Below are positions 63,091-64,000 of a stretch of 64,000 nucleotides of DNA, piece by piece. Below the pieces are notes generated by a model. That model saw only the letters and a program-made list of their open reading frames with translations. It searched no databases and was not told the DNA's origin. How positions within the stretch are numbered: the first letter of the stretch is position 1; each line of letters opens with the position of its first letter. This DNA comes from Oscarella lobularis (taxonomy: Eukaryota > Porifera > Homoscleromorpha > Homosclerophorida > Oscarellidae): positions 868,001 through 932,000 of the forward strand of contig NC_089179.1 in the NCBI RefSeq assembly GCF_947507565.1, given 5' to 3'. The position numbers and the translations under genes are program-made.

Positions 63091-64000
63091 ATGCTGCCAA
63101 ATCGATTGAACGCGTTCAAAGCGAAAGGTCTGCCCTTCAAGGAGGCAGTCAGACAGGTAGAAGCATATTTTTAATTCTTGCGTTGGAGCTCTAAACGCTA
63201 GAGATGCTTGGAACGCGTTCGAAGGAGTCGAGACAGGAGGATGAGTCAAAATCGTGATCTTACTAGCGACGATAATGTGATTCAATTGATCAGAGAAGAA
63301 GCGCTACAGCTGAAAGAAGAAATAATGGAAGAAGAGGTAGAGTAGAAAATTAAATAGCTCCTTCTGTATCAATACTAATTATAAGAATTTTTTTCAAGGG
63401 TATTGGACATTCATTTACTGATTGGCCTTGTGACGATATTGATAGACTGATATGTAGTGACGTAGCACTGCAGGCAGAAATACAGGAAGCAGGCACGCTC
63501 TCTAACGAACGATATGACTCTTATAAAGAGTGGCTTACTGTGTAGCTGTTCTTCTGTTGGAGGAGGAGCTGACTCGTAGTTCAGTAGAAGAAGAAGAGGC
63601 GGCGGCACGTTTAAATGTAGTAGAAAAAGATTTGGTGGTTTGTCCACTGTGCAGAACGTATGCCCTAATAAGGAACGAAGGATCTTGATTGCTTATGTAC
63701 TTTGCCTGCAACACGTAGGAACTATCTTTATCAAGTAGGATCAGTGATAAAATGCTCGTGCGGGGTTGCCATAGACACAGAGGTACAGAAGAAAAACGTT
63801 TAGCTAATACTATGTATTCTATTTCTATTCATTTTGTAGCAGGACTGTATTGGACTGTCGTACGTTAGGACTCAGCTTGAAGACCTCCACAGCGAACATA
63901 GGTAACTCCCGAGCACGGGTGTACACGCTGCTATCCTAATCTTCTTATGTCTTAGCTCTCAGTGTCTGCTTCAGCTAGAGTTTTCTTTGCAAACATTGCC
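63091..64000 (+). CDS. RPAIN: RPA-interacting protein, partial (3' end beyond right edge)
   Basis: RPAIN (RIP) carries replication protein A into the nucleus. The first exon (63091-63156) reads MLPNRLNAFKAKGLPFKEAV. The next, from 63202, gives RCLERVRRSRDRRMSQNRD, matching the RQRCLERMRNSRDRLLN block, and ends with the acidic IMEEE (EVMEEEW-like). A third exon, from 63399, reads GIGHSFTDWPCDDIDRLICS. The fourth gives AVLLLEEELTRSSVEEEEAA and VEKDLVVCPLCRT, then YQVGSVIKCSCGVAIDTEQD and HSEHSSQCL. This C-x2-C...C-x-C...H-x4-C pattern is the C-terminal zinc finger of the family. The third intron appears to use a GC donor (GCAG-GCACGC); no GT is available in phase. The last residues lie past 64000. 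Confidence 0.85.

Overview
This window is nuclear DNA from a small-genome animal. The genes are cut by many introns of about 45-90 bp, intergenic gaps are often under 150 bp, and the gene content is metazoan: an Lhx1/5-type LIM-homeobox gene, the STRAD pseudokinase, acyloxyacyl hydrolase, clathrin heavy chain, CFAP99 and ROGDI. The compactness and the mix of families suggest an early-branching animal, perhaps a (homoscleromorph) sponge. That placement is inference, because no species-diagnostic sequence was recognised.

Layout. 1-20 kb is gene-dense: STRAD (-, runs off the left edge), AOAH (+), an SR splicing factor with two probable microexons (+), Lhx1/5 (-), HGH1 (-), clathrin heavy chain (+, about 28 exons), THOC7 (-) and an unrecognised acidic protein (+). 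From 19.4 to 39.0 kb lies a block of about 19.6 kb of repeats. It starts with a GAATTC-rich hexamer microsatellite that may be translated, followed by a 49-bp satellite (Sat A), a 302-bp unique segment (copy 1), and a unique island with a possible small secreted-protein ORF and a cluster of A-tract hairpins. Then come long arrays of a 45-bp satellite (Sat B) nested inside Sat A, more Sat A, and a nearly identical copy 2 of the 302-bp segment directly upstream of a purple acid phosphatase gene. From 39 to 64 kb the gene-dense pattern resumes: phosphatase (+), MRPL43 (-), CFAP99 (+), ROGDI (+), EXOC2/Sec5 (+), a SKI/DAC-like zinc-ribbon protein (+), ZSWIM7 (+), RFC5 (-), a large secreted alpha/beta hydrolase (+), CASP (-) and RPAIN (+, runs off the right edge).

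Gene organisation. Neighbours are mostly unrelated housekeeping genes, but five or six pairs are head-to-head with start codons 27-154 bp apart (MRPL43/CFAP99, CASP/RPAIN, RFC5/hydrolase, THOC7/unknown, HGH1/clathrin). They must share bidirectional promoters. ZSWIM7 and RFC5 are tail-to-tail with 18 bp between stop codons. Several genes near the right end act in DNA replication and repair (ZSWIM7, RFC5, RPAIN).

The most unusual parts are the nested satellite block with its duplicated promoter-proximal segment, the possible (EF)n/(NS)n repeat exon, and the SR-gene microexons. Exon limits were read by eye from GT-AG signals plus protein similarity. They have not been checked against transcripts.
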